From positions 62,001 through 126,000 of the forward strand of contig NW_006917097.1 in the NCBI RefSeq assembly GCF_000516985.1: 64,000 nucleotides of DNA, given 5' to 3'. The DNA comes from Pestalotiopsis fici W106-1. Taxonomy: Eukaryota; Ascomycota; Sordariomycetes; Amphisphaeriales; Sporocadaceae. Shown here one piece after another: positions 34,916-47,800 of this stretch. How positions within the stretch are numbered: the first letter of the stretch is position 1; each line of letters opens with the position of its first letter. A program made the position numbers and the translations under genes. The notes under the pieces were generated by a model. The model had not been told where the DNA came from. It worked only from the letters and a program-made list of their open reading frames with translations, and made no database searches.

Positions 34916-36305
34916 ATGCAGGAATCCAAGATCAACCTCCGCTGGGCAACAGCGCCAGAATACCACCCCAGCCCGCGGTCCTGTTGGAGGAGAGTCACCG
35001 AGGCCGTAATTCTCATGCTCGTTGTCACTTTCAGTTATTTGCAGTGGCATCTCCGGTTTATACAAGCTCTGGTGTACCCTGGCAACAGCATTTTTGATAG
35101 GGTGCCTTTGATCGGTCAGTTGCATTTGTCGCCTTCAGTGAGGCCAGAGACGGCGAGCTCCTAACCTGGGCTGTGGTTGCAGATGGACACAACGACTTTC
35201 CCATATGGATCCGGGCGTACTATCAGAACCACATCTACCAAGACAACTTCACGCAAGATGCACCGCTTTATGGACAAGTAGATTTTCCGCGTTTGCGCCA
35301 GAGCCGCCTTGGAGGACAATTCTGGAGTGTATACGTTGAATGGTAATTATCCACAGCAAACGGGAATGGGGACTAGTAGCAGACAACTCATGCTAATGAT
35401 GACCCCTGCGCAGTCCGAACAATAGCAGCGAGTACTCAGACTCAGCATACAGGGAGATCATCCACGACACGCTGCAGCAGATCGACCTGGTCTACCGGCT
35501 GATCGAGGAGTATCCCTCCGATCTGGTGCACGCACGCACAGCTGCCGACGTTTACAGGCAGTTCGGGTCCGGCGATGGGAGGATATCCTCACTACTTGGC
35601 ATCGAGGGCCTGCACCAGATCGGCAACAGCGTAAGCATCTTGCGCATGTACCATGCGCTGGGCGTACGGTACGCCACGCTGACGCATACGTGCCACAACG
35701 CGTACGCCGACAGCGAAGCGCCGGCGGCGCCACTGCACGGCGGGCTATCGGCACGCGGATGGCAGCTTGTCCGGGAGATGAACCGGCTTGGCATGGCCGT
35801 GGACTTGTCGCACACGAGTGCGGCCACGCAGCGCGACGCCATTGCGGCCAGCGCCGCGCCCGTCATGTTCTCGCACAGCAACGCCTACGCGCGTTACCAC
35901 CACTCGCGCAACGTGCCCGACGATGTGCTCGCCGCGCTCCGCCGCAACGGCGGCATTGTCATGGTCACCTTTTACCCCGCGTTCCTCGAGGCGGATCCAG
36001 CCGCTGCGTCGCTCGACTCGGTCGCCGACCATATCCAATCCATTGGCGAGGCCATTGGCTACCGCCACGTCGGCATCGGGTCCGACTTTGACGGTATGCC
36101 CGCGGGGCCGCGCGGGCTCGAGGACGTCACGAGATACCCTGACCTCATCTCTGCGCTGCAGGACCGGGGACTCGCGTCCGCCGACATTGCGGGCATCATG
36201 GGTCTCAACGTGCTCCGGGTGCTGGAGGCCGTCGAGTGTGTCTCTGAGCAAATGCGCGATGTACGGCCGCTGGAAGATGATGTAAAAGCATTCTTTGGTG
36301 CCTAG
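34916..36305 (+). CDS. Membrane dipeptidase, M19 family (GliJ-like)
   Basis: Exons 34916-35114, 35183-35342 and 35414-36305 join to 416 codons plus stop. A short N-terminal cytosolic piece is followed by one hydrophobic segment near residues 30-47 (VILMLVVTFSYLQW), so it is probably membrane-anchored. Zinc-site residues of the M19 renal-dipeptidase family are visible: DGHND at 67-71, the bridging Glu in LLGIEGLHQI, the two later His motifs DLSHTS and SHSN, and GSDFDG. In gliotoxin biosynthesis GliJ removes glycine from the Cys-Gly left after gamma-glutamyl cleavage. The third exon is markedly GC-rich relative to its surroundings. The gene converges on the damaged O-methyltransferase. Confidence 0.92.
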
Positions 36306-37602
36306 GTATGCACCTACACTGTCGTGGAACATGGATTATGCAGCAAGACCTTTTGAATGACAGGCATTGACGCGCAAGTACGTAAACATGACACCGAGGT
36401 CTGCAAAAACGGCCAACGACCAAGGTCGCTTGGTCGCTGGTCTCAATCGTGTGAAACGCGCTGGGCCTAAAAATGCAGCAGAAATGTGTAGATGGAGTCG
36501 ATTGAAAATGGGAGATTTTAGCAGAGATAAGCTAGTGCAATATTATGCGGGAGTCTCACCTAGGTAAGCAATTGAATACGAGACCATATGACCGAAGGAG
36601 TATAGTATAAATGTCTTAGTTGATCCCAACTACTTACAAAAGACAAGTACTGATTGGTGAAATAGGAACTCAGCCTGCTTTATTTCGGGATTCACCACTA
36701 CAAACTACATACATTTACCTTCCACTACTCCCATAGATACGTACAGAGACTCAAGCAGCTAATCAAACGCTTCACTTACCGTAACCGGTGCATCTCAATA
36801 CTGACGAGCTATCCAATATATCCATGCAGGTGAGCTGCGGTAGGTACTAATTACGCCAGTTCGGCAGGATGAAAATGACATAAATTTAGAGTCCACTTTC
36901 TTGGCATCCGTGCCTTCAAAATACACCGGGCTGAAAAGGTAAGCTGACGATGATGCCATAAGCCTTGGGGGTAGCACGGCGCATAGAAGGATGGGAGTTG
37001 CCATATTTTTGTAGGCCCTTATTGAGCACTACCTTGCAGGGAAGAGCCGGCCCTGCCACTGAAAAGCCAGTTGAAAGAGGTCTAGGCGACTGTCATTCAA
37101 GATCTCCTTTGATACATACGTACACATCTGCAGTATTTCCGAGCTCATGGAACATTGTTTATTGGCTACCTTTGATGCACTGTGATTAAGATATGAACAG
37201 CTGGTGAAAACTTAGGATGATGCATGCTCGCTCTTTGCTAAAGAAAACGGAGTCTCTGATTGTTAAAGGCTGCAGTATCAAGGAAATGGCGCAGGGGGCT
37301 GTAGGCAGCATAAGGGTGGCTGCATCCCAGCTTTCTGTACAGCTTTCGTTCGATTTAACACTCACATATACTGCGGGTCTATGGGGAGAGAGTGGATCAA
37401 GAACAACAGTAATATTCGGTTTGTATCAGATTGAAGGTTAGACTACTATGGTAGGCATTATAACCTACGCTATCCCAAGACGTTTGATATTCCTAGGACT
37501 GTGGTAATACCCCTGCGTAGAGTGCAAGTTCGGAGCTGGTCCTGTGTTTTTCCAGCGGGACCTTGAAAGGATATTTATGATAGCATACTATTCAATCCCT
37601 GC
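36306..37602. other. Convergent intergenic region with no gene seen
   Basis: 1.3 kb between the dipeptidase stop and the O-methyltransferase 3' end. Frames are below 76 codons, and nothing resembles a missing cluster gene (no P450 haem motif, no GST fold). Confidence 0.55.
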
Positions 37603-39240
37603 TCAGTAATCCTTGCTTTCCCATACAGCCTCGATAATGGCGAGGCTGGATCCCGGGGGGTAGACGATGCTTTTAAGCACGAGTCCAGCGTCCGCGTCAG
37701 CAAAGAGAGTTTATCACTCAGCCTCAGTTCGCTCTTTCGCATAAAAAAGCGCGGCCATGCTCAAATCTGCCGATCTTCATGTACAGCGGGTTAGAAACGC
37801 GTTCATGGGTGATGCAAATAATGAGACACCTGTGTAGTTACACGGGTCTGGAACGACATACCTCAGATCCCTCTCTCTCCATGCAGGCCCAAAGCCCGGC
37901 TCGGGAATGCATGAGTCTTGTATGGCCAAGCGCGCTCCGGGCCGCAGCGCGGGTATCAGTGCGCGAAGGATGCGGATTCAGTACTTGTCGGACCAGTTGT
38001 GCATGACGCGACGAAAGTGGTAGACCTCAGCGGCTACGGTCTGGGTTTGGAAGAAGTCGTGCGCCATAAACCGCACGCGCCCGGCGGCGCCATTGTCCTT
38101 GTTGTTGTCGTCGCTGCTGCCTGCCGCCGCCACCACCTCATCCGGCGGCGGGCTCATGTCCTGCACCACGACTTGGAGCTTGTGGAACCGCCGTGCCAGC
38201 GCGTAGGCTGTGTGGCCGTCTGACCCGCCGACGTCCACGACCTGCGCTGGCCCCAGGGATGCCCAGTCGTAATGGTCGAGTAAGTGGCCTACATAGTCCT
38301 CCTGTGCCGATGCAGCCTTCATGGCGCTCCCAAAACGGACGGCGCGGTCGGGATCATTTGCAATAGCGTCATATATTGAGCCGTTGGTGTTGTTTGCGAG
38401 GGAAAATGCCTAGATTGACGAGGATCAGTGAGTTGATGGATCCAGTTTACTGTAAACAGGCATTCGGTCATCTCGAAAACTCGGATTTTCCAATGGTCAA
38501 GAAAAAGAGAAAAGCGATTGTGGGAGACTGGGCTAACCGTTTCGTTCGGTTCCTCAGAACCCGGCCATTTCCGGAGAGCGTCGAGCATCTTGGGAAACAT
38601 CACCGTCAGTGCTTACTCCATAATGTGAGTACGTTGACTTATTAAGAATGATATCACACCTTGACTGCAGGGGGCCACATTTCCTCGGCTTGTAGCCTCA
38701 ACCAGTCTCTGTTTTCCTGGGCGACGAGAAATCTCAACACCTTCGTGTGGGCAATCACACTCGGCTCGGGCTGACTAAAGATACGCATGCTAATTGCATG
38801 TTGAAGAATGCGCCGCACGATATCCTCACCTAGACCGATGGACTCAGAAATGGATTTGACTGTGGTCTGTCCGCCGACAGGAACCAAGCCAGCGATACCG
38901 AAGTGGCTAATGGCATGCAGACTGACCATGTTATTATGCTGAGAAGTTTAGGAGTATGATTGTATCGACAGAACGTCATGATGACATGATTACACACCGC
39001 ACCTCTCCGGAATAACAAAGTAAAAGGATCGAGTAGGCGGTCATAAAACTCAGACGCAGCATCGAGAATGGCATCTCGCGCGGCCAAGGCCCCCCCGGTC
39101 AGCACTATAGGTTGCGCATCTTCGTCGAGGGATGGAAAAGGAGACGCATTGGACGCGAGAGCGTCATGCAATTCTTGGGCTGACTTGCTAATAGACGCTG
39201 CAAGTTCCAACAAGCGCGCTGCGTCACTGTTCGTAGCCAT
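37603..39240 (-). pseudogene. O-methyltransferase with in-frame stops (GliM-like)
   Basis: Recognisable from end to end on the minus strand. Pieces are 39240-38998, 38938-38660, about 38603-38538, 38409-37862 and 37774-37603. The N-terminal dimerisation/winged-helix part is followed by the SAM motif VVDVGGSDGHTAYAL, then VVVQDMS, and HNWSD with the likely catalytic His. Directly after HNWSDKY an in-frame TGA (37978-37980) cuts the frame; homologous sequence continues for about 100 codons to SSLAIIEAVW. Two more adjacent in-frame stops (37714-37716 and 37711-37713) occur in the last exon. Intron 2 has no AG acceptor that keeps frame: the base pair before 38603 is CG. A truncated product retaining the SAM site is conceivable, but a functional enzyme is unlikely. 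GliM O-methylates in gliotoxin-type pathways. Confidence 0.82.
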
Positions 39241-40285
39241 ATTGCATGTGTAGATCTAGACTGTGGCTCGTGGAACGTGGAAAGTGGCGATGAATTGATT
39301 GTGAGGCTCATTTATATGACAGATAGAGCCGAAAGAATGCTTATAATCTATGTTTAATCTTTTTCTCGCCAGGTTATCAATCATGACACATCGGACATTC
39401 GGCTTGCGTAGTAAGATGCAGAACCCCGGTGCAGTGAAAGCCTCCCGGTAGGTACGGCCTAGGGAATCAGCTGAGCTAGGATATTTACTATGCCTTTGAG
39501 CATCCACTCGGTTGCGTGTGAAAAAGACTTGGTGGGACGTTATTAGAAACAACGGAAAGAGCTTCGGTAAGCGCACCAGCAAGGCGCTGTACGGGGGCCG
39601 GTGAAGCTGCCGGAGAGACGGTTGGCAAGACTGTCCGCGGGAGACAAAGCCATGATGGGGCGCAGCACGCTGAGAGTTGTTTTCTACAACATCTATCTAT
39701 AAATGACCCATGCGCCTTATCAAAAACCCAGATGGAGACGGATAAGTACTCTGGTAGCGAATCAAGGCATGTTTGCAGTAATCGCCAAACGCGATGACAT
39801 TTTGTACCGCCAATGCGCGCACTCGGTGCTTCCCAATTGGGATGCCCCGAGCTTGTTGGTACACCCCTGAGCCTGTGTATGCATTCATGTACTCCAAAAT
39901 GGCACCCCAAATTCCTTCTGTAGTAGCATAAAGCCTTGCCTTTGAATGCAGGTGTCTCTCAGGCTTTGAGGTGTCGTGGTACTTCAATGGATACAAGGCT
40001 GTGCGTACTCGTGACATCTACTAGACGTACTGGTATACAGTTGGTAGGCTGCAAGGCTTTAATTTATGTGATAACAAAGACGAATAGGTACTATAGTACA
40101 TAGTAGGTATATATAGGGTCAGTTGAATGTACAAGCCATCCGTTGTCGGTCGTCTGCATTTCGAAGTGGCTGTAATTGACGCTGAGTTCTCGTCAAATAC
40201 CGTGATTCATCCACCCTCTTCCTCGTCAGCGGCTTCACAATAAAACTTACCAAAACTATTCCACGTTTACTTTGAGTTGGCCACC
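39241..40285. other. Divergent region between O-methyltransferase (-) and Zn2Cys6 regulator (+)
   Basis: 1.04 kb. I found no TCGG-N3-CCGR site here, unlike most other promoters of the cluster. A 106-codon minus-strand frame at 39697-40017 is the only coding candidate and is listed separately. Confidence 0.5.
39697..40017 (-). CDS. Possible small protein of unknown function
   Basis: 106-codon ATG frame on the same strand as, and 457 bp upstream of, the O-methyltransferase. It is the longest coherent frame in this gap and has a protein-like composition: basic N-terminus, then LYATTEGIWGAILEYMNAY, then RVRALAVQNVIAFGDYC. I do not recognise the family. Gliotoxin clusters carry small genes of unknown function such as gliH, and I cannot say whether this is related. 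The sequence after ALIRYQ may be intronic and the C-terminus is therefore uncertain. It could be spurious or a remnant. Confidence 0.35.
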   Translation of the reverse strand: MSRVRTALYPLKYHDTSKPERHLHSKARLYATTEGIWGAILEYMNAYTGSGVYQQARGIPIGKHRVRALAVQNVIAFGDYCKHALIRYQSTYPSPSGFLIRRMGHL

Positions 40286-41535
40286 ATGTTGCAAACATCT
40301 CAAAGGTACGTACATCCTCATCGCACCAGACCATTGTGAGTTTATATTAATAATTCCCGACCTCACAGCCGGAAGGGGGCGGCGGCAGCCAATACGCCGC
40401 AGCAGGTCAAGCTTCGAAGTGCATGCAACAAATGCTGCATTGCCAAGGTAAGGCTCAACGCACATTTCCTTTGCCCAATTGATCCCAGAATATCACTCTG
40501 AGCCATGGACAGGTAAAATGTTCGGGCGAGAAAACCGGATGTGCGCGGTGTCGCAACACGGGGGATAAATGTGTGTACATGGAATCAAGAGTTGGCAAAG
40601 TCCAAGGACCGAGGAGGAAGACAAGGGATACCAGCCGCAACGAACCCCGGCACCACCAACAGGACAGGACAGGCCTCTCTTTGGCCCAGCCGGCTTCTGT
40701 CATTACGGTAGCGACAGGCGATGAGTTGCAGGAGCACGACCCCGTTGAATTGATACGGTGGTCTGGCGACTGGCATCTTGCACAGTTGGAAACATCATCA
40801 CCCGCCGAATTTCGCGACAATTTATCCAGCGGCGCGGAAACACGTCACAATTCCACCGACGTCTCTATGTATACCAGTCCGGAAGGATTTGGGATGCCTG
40901 TAGTTGACCCAAATCTGGAAAACTTCTTACTGGAATTTCCCGTTCCACGAGACTCGCTTGAGCCCACTAGCACAGCATCTAGTGGTGATGCCTCCGCATC
41001 TCCGTCACTCGGGATGCGGCCAAGGACCGAAGCCGACAGCCAGTGCTGCCTGGATTGCTGCCATATAATTGCAGATCTCGAGAACTACATAATGTCAGAT
41101 CTGAGAAACTTCAAGATTATCCTTGGCATCATTAGAAACGTGCTCCAAAGGCTGGCACAGTTGATCGAACATCAGCAGAGCTCGGTAAACCATCGATGTC
41201 TCCTCCTGCTTAAGACACTCATGTACCAGATCCTGGAGCTAATGGAGGCTGGTCGCAAAAGTATTATAGCCGAGAAGACGCGGGAGCGACAGCGAAGCCT
41301 TGCAAGTGGGGGCACAGGCCTAGGTCTCGGGGACTATTCGATTGATGCTGAAGAGCAGTCAACACTCAGAGTCCAGACGGTAATCAAAGAGGTACGACGG
41401 GCTACCGAACTTTTGAGCAAAATGAAAAGCCTGAGTGACGGTTCGGGGCCATTATCTGATCGCACCGCACGAGAGAATCATTACATAGATCTCGAGGATC
41501 GTTTCCGAGGTCTGGAGGCTCTGTTAAGACCATAG
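40286..41535 (+). CDS. Zn2Cys6 transcription factor with AflR-like C-terminus (GliZ-like)
   Basis: Exons 40286-40305, 40369-40447 and 40513-41535 join to 373 codons plus stop. The binuclear cluster spans the second intron: Cys at 26, 29, 36, 43, 46 and 53, i.e. C-x2-C-x6-C-x6-C-x2-C-x6-C, with AKVK after the second Cys. A basic linker (GPRRKTRD) follows. The C-terminal half contains CCLDCCHIIADLENY and a Leu/Arg-rich helical region of the AflR/GliZ type. By family and position it is the pathway-specific activator, and the TCGG-N3-CCGR sites are its likely targets. The stop codon lies 165 bp from the left end of the transposon block, yet the gene has no stops and no RIP-like damage. Confidence 0.9.
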
Positions 41536-41695
41536 TATTTGCCAAGATGAAACAAACATCTGTCAACATGTCAGCAAACCATCAGATGCAAGCCCTACAT
41601 ATTTCAGCTGACAATATTCTGCCTCGGATGCTATCAGCCAAGCCAGCTTGGCGATGCATCATCACATACTTCGGGCTCAAGCCCAGTCCTAGTGT

Positions 41696-41700
41696 CAAGC
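41696..41700. repeat. Target-site duplication CAAGC (left) of the outer element
   Basis: Identical to 55415-55419 on the far side of the outer LTR element. Confidence 0.92.
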
Positions 41701-41874
41701 TGTTGAACTATGGCACTACGGGGAAGTACCAGCTGCCACGCAGCTGGTGAAAACCTTATATAATGGGAGTACTATAAAACCTTTTAGAAGTAGCCCTTTA
41801 TATAAATTATTAAATTATATTAATATATATATATCGACCCCCTGTTTATTTTGCAATTATTTAATTATTAAATA
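41701..41874 (+). repeat. Left LTR of the outer copia element
   Basis: 174 bp, starts TGTTGAAC and ends (mutated) TTAAATA. It aligns without gaps to 55241-55414. Its first 70 bp are little mutated; its inner end is RIP-mutated. A primer-binding-site-like TTATAAGCCCGGT follows directly. Confidence 0.92.
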
Positions 41875-44159
41875 ATTATAAGCCCGGTTTATATTAATAT
41901 TTTAATAGAATTTTGGATTAATACTAAAAAGGGAGATATTATAATTTTTTAATTATAAAAAAAGAAGCAAATTAAGAGCTTATAGCGATTTACCGGCAAT
42001 TAAATAGCGACCTTTTTTAAAGCGAACGTTATATTTTTTTTCCGAAATTAATATTATAAATAAAAGGCCTAATTGCGTTAATTTATAACGCTATTAGCTT
42101 AGGAGTTATTAGATCCCGATAATTAAAGATAATTAATTTTTTAATTTGCGATTTTTTTAAGGACCGAACGGCGGAAATTTAAATTAAATTTAAATATTAA
42201 TTTTTAACGCTATTTTTATTATATATAATAACGAAGGAATAGCTATTAAAAAAGCTTACGCGTATATCCGATAAATTATAGTATTATATTTTTATATTAT
42301 ATTAATAAAAAAAGAGCTATTATATAGCTGGATATTAGTATTATAGGCGGCGTTTCGATTTATTAAAAATAAAAATAAACGAATCGTTAAAAACGTATAT
42401 AAAAAATTTATAAAAAAAAGTTTTTAAAAAATAGCCTATTTATAAACCTTAAACTTAAAGGATAAAATTTATTTAATATATTTTAAACCTCGGAAAAATA
42501 TTTTCGACCGAATTAATAAGCTAAAAGGTTAGGTTCGGCCTAAAATAGGCTACGCTTATTTTATAAATAATATAAAAGGCTTATATAAAGCAAATTATAT
42601 TAAAATCGACGTAATTTTATTATAAAGCTATAAACGACTTATAAAAAAAATATAAAAAATAAAGCTATATAATACGAAATAAAATAAAACCTATAAAACG
42701 GAAAAATATTCGATTAATCGCTACGGCCGATTATTATTTAGCGAATTTAGTAATTTTTAATTAATAAAATTTAGACTAAAAAAATCGAAGCGATTTATTA
42801 TTAATTAAAAAGCCGAAAACGGAAAAGGAATTAAAATCGAAATTTAAGCCTAAACCGAAACCTAAAAAAAATAAACGTAAAAAATTTCCCGAAAATAACC
42901 CTTAATATATTGCCTATAAGGCAATTAGGCATTATTAACGCAATTATTTTTTTATCCGGAATAACCGCAAGGTTTTTAATTTAAAAAAATAGGAAATCTT
43001 TAACTAAAATATAAAAAAAAAAAATTCGGGCTAATATAATAAAAATTCGGGCTTTATACGAGAAAACGGCAAAAAATCCGTTCAAATAAAATTATATAAA
43101 AAAATAATCCGATAATATATTTAAAATAAAAAAAACCTTAAAGGGTATAATTAAATAAAATTAAAAATATAATATAATTTTATAAATATAATTAATATAC
43201 CTAATTATTTTTTAAAAATTCGTTTATCGCTAATATAAAGGCTATTTTTTATATATATAATAACTTTAATAAATTTATTAATTTTAAAACCGCGGCAAAT
43301 TCGTAATATATTTTTATAAGGAATATTAGGGTTTTAATTAATAAATAAAATATAATTAATATTAAGGTAAATATGCTAATATAGCATTAAAAAACGAAAA
43401 ACGGCTTTATATATAAATAAGCGAAAATAAATAATATACGATTAATTAATATAATTTATATATTAGGTTTCTATTTTAGCTTAATATCGCTGCCGAAGCT
43501 TTAAAAAAAACGAGGTTTTTATTATAATAACCGAAATAATAAATTTATTTAATTTTATAACGAATTAAAGCCGGTAGCTTAAATATAAATAATTTACGGC
43601 TTTAACGTTTTAAAATATAAGCCGTTAAATACCCGCGTAATATTAAACTAAAAAAACGAGGCGTTTATTATTATTAACGGAATTTTGTATAATTTAGAAA
43701 AAGGGATTAAAAGCCGTTTTTTAAGAGATCCGAAATTTCCGTTAAGCGGTATTATAAAAATTTAGCACGAAAAAATAGGATATTTTTTTTAAAAGGCTTT
43801 AGCTAATTTTATTTTAGCGTTATTAGGATTCCGCCTAAAAAAACCGGTAACGTATAAATATAATATATACGGGATAGCAAAAATTTTAAAAATAATTTTT
43901 CGACGGGCGGTATTTAATAAATAGTTAATATTTTTTTCGAAATTATATATCGATTAAGAAAATTTATTTAAAAGCTAGGGGGATCGTAAAAAAAATCTTT
44001 TAATTAAATAAATAATATTTATTATCGATAAAATTATTAATTACGTAATAGCGTCGGTAACGGTAATTCGAAGCGAAAACGAAAATTTTTTATTATTTAT
44101 AAATATAATTAATTAAATTATTATTTATAAAAAAGGAAAAATTAAATTTATTCGCTTAA

Positions 44160-44164
44160 ATAGC
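44160..44164. repeat. Target-site duplication ATAGC (left) of the inner element
   Basis: Identical to 50301-50305 after the right LTR of the inner element. Confidence 0.9.
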
Positions 44165-44893
44165 TGTTGCACGGATGTTAATATAGCATCGTATAANNNN
44201 NNNNNNNNNNNNNNNNNNNNNNNNNNNNNNNNNNNNNNNNNNNNNNNNNNNNNNNNNNNNNNNNNNNNNNNNNNNNNNNNNNNNNNNNNNNNNNNNTGCA
44301 TAAAATTAGCTTTATAACGCATATCATATCGTTATAACAGCTATAAAACCCATCGAGATATCGTTAAATAACGATATATGGGAAATCAGTGGAACTTACC
44401 CTATACTAACCTACAGTCAGTACAACACCACTTACAGCCACTGTTCACAGTGCTATACAGTCAATAAATCATTACAATTAACTATTGTGGCCACTATAGC
44501 CACTAGAACCCACTGGAATCCAGTAGAATATTCCACTAGATCCAGCCCCACTAAATATAGCTAATACACTTAGCCATAGTGGTCCCAAGGTTATAAAGTA
44601 ACCCACACCATAAAAATCCATAAATTTCAATAGTTTCTTCGATTATAAATCAACCTTATTATTAATTAATTTAATTATAAATCTAGTTTATTAGTAATAT
44701 ATTCTAAAATATTCTTATTAATTAATTTTATAGGTATAAAAGGTAATTATTCCTCTATAATTAGTTATTCTTTCCTTAAGCTTTAATAAATCAGTTATAT
44801 AGCCTTATAACTACTCCTACGGCCTAATTCTACAAATCATACGAACGCTTCCCTATACCTAAGTTTATAATTTACTAATTATATTTTAAAACA
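44165..44893 (+). repeat. Left LTR of the inner copia element (contains the N run)
   Basis: Starts TGTTGCACGG and ends TTTTAAAACA. It is 729 positions including 100 N, i.e. 629 real bases, exactly the length of the right LTR. GGTTATAAGCCCGG follows as the likely primer-binding site. Confidence 0.92.
44197..44296. other. Assembly gap of exactly 100 N
   Basis: The flanking bases GTATAA and TGCATAA are directly adjacent in the right LTR (near 49,700), so no sequence appears to be missing. The N run is a placeholder. Confidence 0.9.
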
Positions 44894-47800
44894 GGTTATA
44901 AGCCCGGTCCGGTATAATATCGATTATATTAGGAACCGGACTTTATATCGAAAACTATAGCCGCTCTCCTAAACGAATTAATTTAACGTAAACTCTAAAA
45001 TTCCGTTATAATAGCCGATCCTTTATAAGCCTATATATAAGCCTATATAAGCCGTAACTATATCGAAAACTATAGTTAAATGGCTAATTATAATAATTTT
45101 ACCCGTTATAGCTATATAACGGCTATAAAGTCACTTATAACTAATCCCTACTATAATAACCGATCTGCTATAGCACCCTATAGCACCTACTATATCATAT
45201 TATAGCACCTAGATCCCATTATATACTTTATCGATAAAATAAAAGAATTAATTTCTTTTATTTTTATTTTTCTTAACGATTCCTTTACCGTTTTCAACAA
45301 TAATTATACCGTTATAACGGCAAAAATTCGGCAAAATAGATAACTCTATCCGTACTATTGCCGGATGCCAAATGCCGGAAAAACAGAAATTCTCCGGATC
45401 CGGAAACTGGAATACGTAGAAATCCACGTTACAATTATATTTTAAACTACTAAAAATCGATCGGTTTTTTAAAACTACCGATATATATAACGGTATAACC
45501 GATATTTAAAAAGCATAAATATTGCTTTTAATTCGTCAAAATTTAACAACAAAACCGTTAAATCTAATTTTCGATAAAATAAATCTATATAAGGCCTTAT
45601 CCACTTTATAATTAGCTTATTAAGGCACTAATCCCGTATTACGTTAATAACTATATCTCGAATTTCACACTATAAAATTCGAGAATTATAACTCGTTAAA
45701 CGAGTTTATATCCATTTTTAAAAGATATATTTTAAAGCTTTTAAGCGTTAAGGCTAAAATCGATAATATCGATTAAAAAACGATTTTTATTATAGCCCTC
45801 CAATCAGCTTACCCTATATAGGCTAACCGTTAACGCAATACTTTACGGTCCTTAAATCCACCTACCCTCGAAGGGTTAATTACGGATATATTAGATAAGA
45901 ACCGACGGGACCCTAATACGGCCATAAGAAACTCTTATTATACGGATAATAAGAAATCCCGGTTTCCCCGATCCAATTAAAATCAACGGGGAACCCAAAG
46001 CGGAAATAAAAAGAATTCGAATAAATCGAATAAATCGAAAAAATCGAATAATTCGAATAATTCGAATAAATCGAATAACTCAAATTCGACCACATCCACC
46101 ACGAACCAGAAATCTAAAAAACGGGGAAATTTACCCTATAACAAAAATTCGGACGAAAACGAATCGTTCTATGCTTTTTAGAATATTTCGAATAAATCGA
46201 AAAAAAAATTAACCTCCGTTCCCAAAAACTAATAATTATACGATACTAATTCCTTAAAGCACATATCGAATAATAAAAATTTATTCGATAATTTTACTAT
46301 AAAATCGGATTTTTTACCGATTATTATAAATAATAGAAAAGTATTTCCAAAAAGAATTGGAAATATTACGCTTTTTTTCGAAATCAACCGGAAAATACGT
46401 AAAATAACGTTATTAAACGTGCTTTACGTACCGGAATTTCTGCTAAATATTATATCCGGCCAACTATATTACTAAAAAGGCGGTATTATAAACGGGAATA
46501 AATTATACGATTCCAAAAACAGGCTTTTTATTACGTTAAATTAAAAAAAACGTAAATTTTTCCTACACTTAGCTAATAAATCAAAGCCTAATATAGCATA
46601 TTTAGCTATAAATCCACTAAAAATAATAGAAAAAGCCCGTATAATCGGTTTAAGTTACCTGGAACCGAATTCGGATACGAAATCCAACGAAACCACGGAT
46701 TTTAAGGAAATCGAATTAATTTCGAATTATTCGAATTTCCTTACAACTACGGAAAAATAGTATAAACGACTTAGCCACCCTAATTACGATATTTTAGCTA
46801 AAACAGCTAAAATAACTACGGGGATTCCTAAAAAAAAATTAAAAAAAAAGGATTTAAATTGCAAATCTTATATTTCGGGTAAATTCACCCGAAACCAACC
46901 CTATACGAATCCGAATAAGGCTAATAAACCGTTATATCGTATTTATATCAATACGGTTTATATTACCCTTTCTAATTACTCCGGTTATAAATATATAACT
47001 AGTTTTACGGATAATAAAACCGGATTTCGGGAAATTAAATTTTCCAAAAAAAATCCGATATATTCGATATTATAACAAATAAAATCGAATATTACAAAAC
47101 CTAATTCGGAAAATATCCGAATATTATACGTATAAATAACGGCAAGGAGTTTTCCCCGGTTAAATTAAAAAATTATTTAACCGAAAAAAGGATTATTTTC
47201 GAACCTACAACTCTTTATATACTAAAATAAAACGATATAGCCGAACATACGAACCGGATTATTATCAAAAAAACTAAAACGGTTTTTATCGATTTATAAC
47301 TCCCGAAAAACCTCTAGGAATTCGTTATAAAAATAATAATTTATTTAATAAATTTTACTATTACGGCATCCGGTCTACTTACCCCTTACTAGGAATTTTA
47401 CGATTATTTTTGGCTAAAACGGAATAATAAGCCTAATTTATCCTAAATTTATATATTAAAAACGCCGGTTTTAATTTATAAACCGAAAAAAATCCGTAAA
47501 AACTCCGATAAATTCGGAATTATTACCGAAAACGGGAAAATAATTAAATATAACGGTAATAAAATTTATTACGTATATCTTCCCGATCGACCATATAAAT
47601 TATAAATTATACGGACCTCCCATATTCGATTATTACCTAAAAATCAAAAAAAAAAGAAAAATTACCGGATTCGGAATTACCGGATCAGGAAATAATACCG
47701 GATAAAAATTCTATCGACGGTAAATTTATCTAATTAATAATCCCGAAAACGGTAAATCTAACGAATCCACCTCCCGGAAACGATCGAATTCTTCGATCCA

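Noticed and set aside
35745..36332. 195-codon frame antisense to the dipeptidase
   Set aside because: Product of high GC in the dipeptidase third exon.
41875..44159. Interpretation of the AT-rich block as a centromere or mitochondrial insertion
   Set aside because: LTRs, target duplications and copia pol fragments explain it as RIP-mutated retrotransposons.
44125..44322. 65-codon frame spanning the N run
   Set aside because: Most of it is undefined sequence within an LTR.
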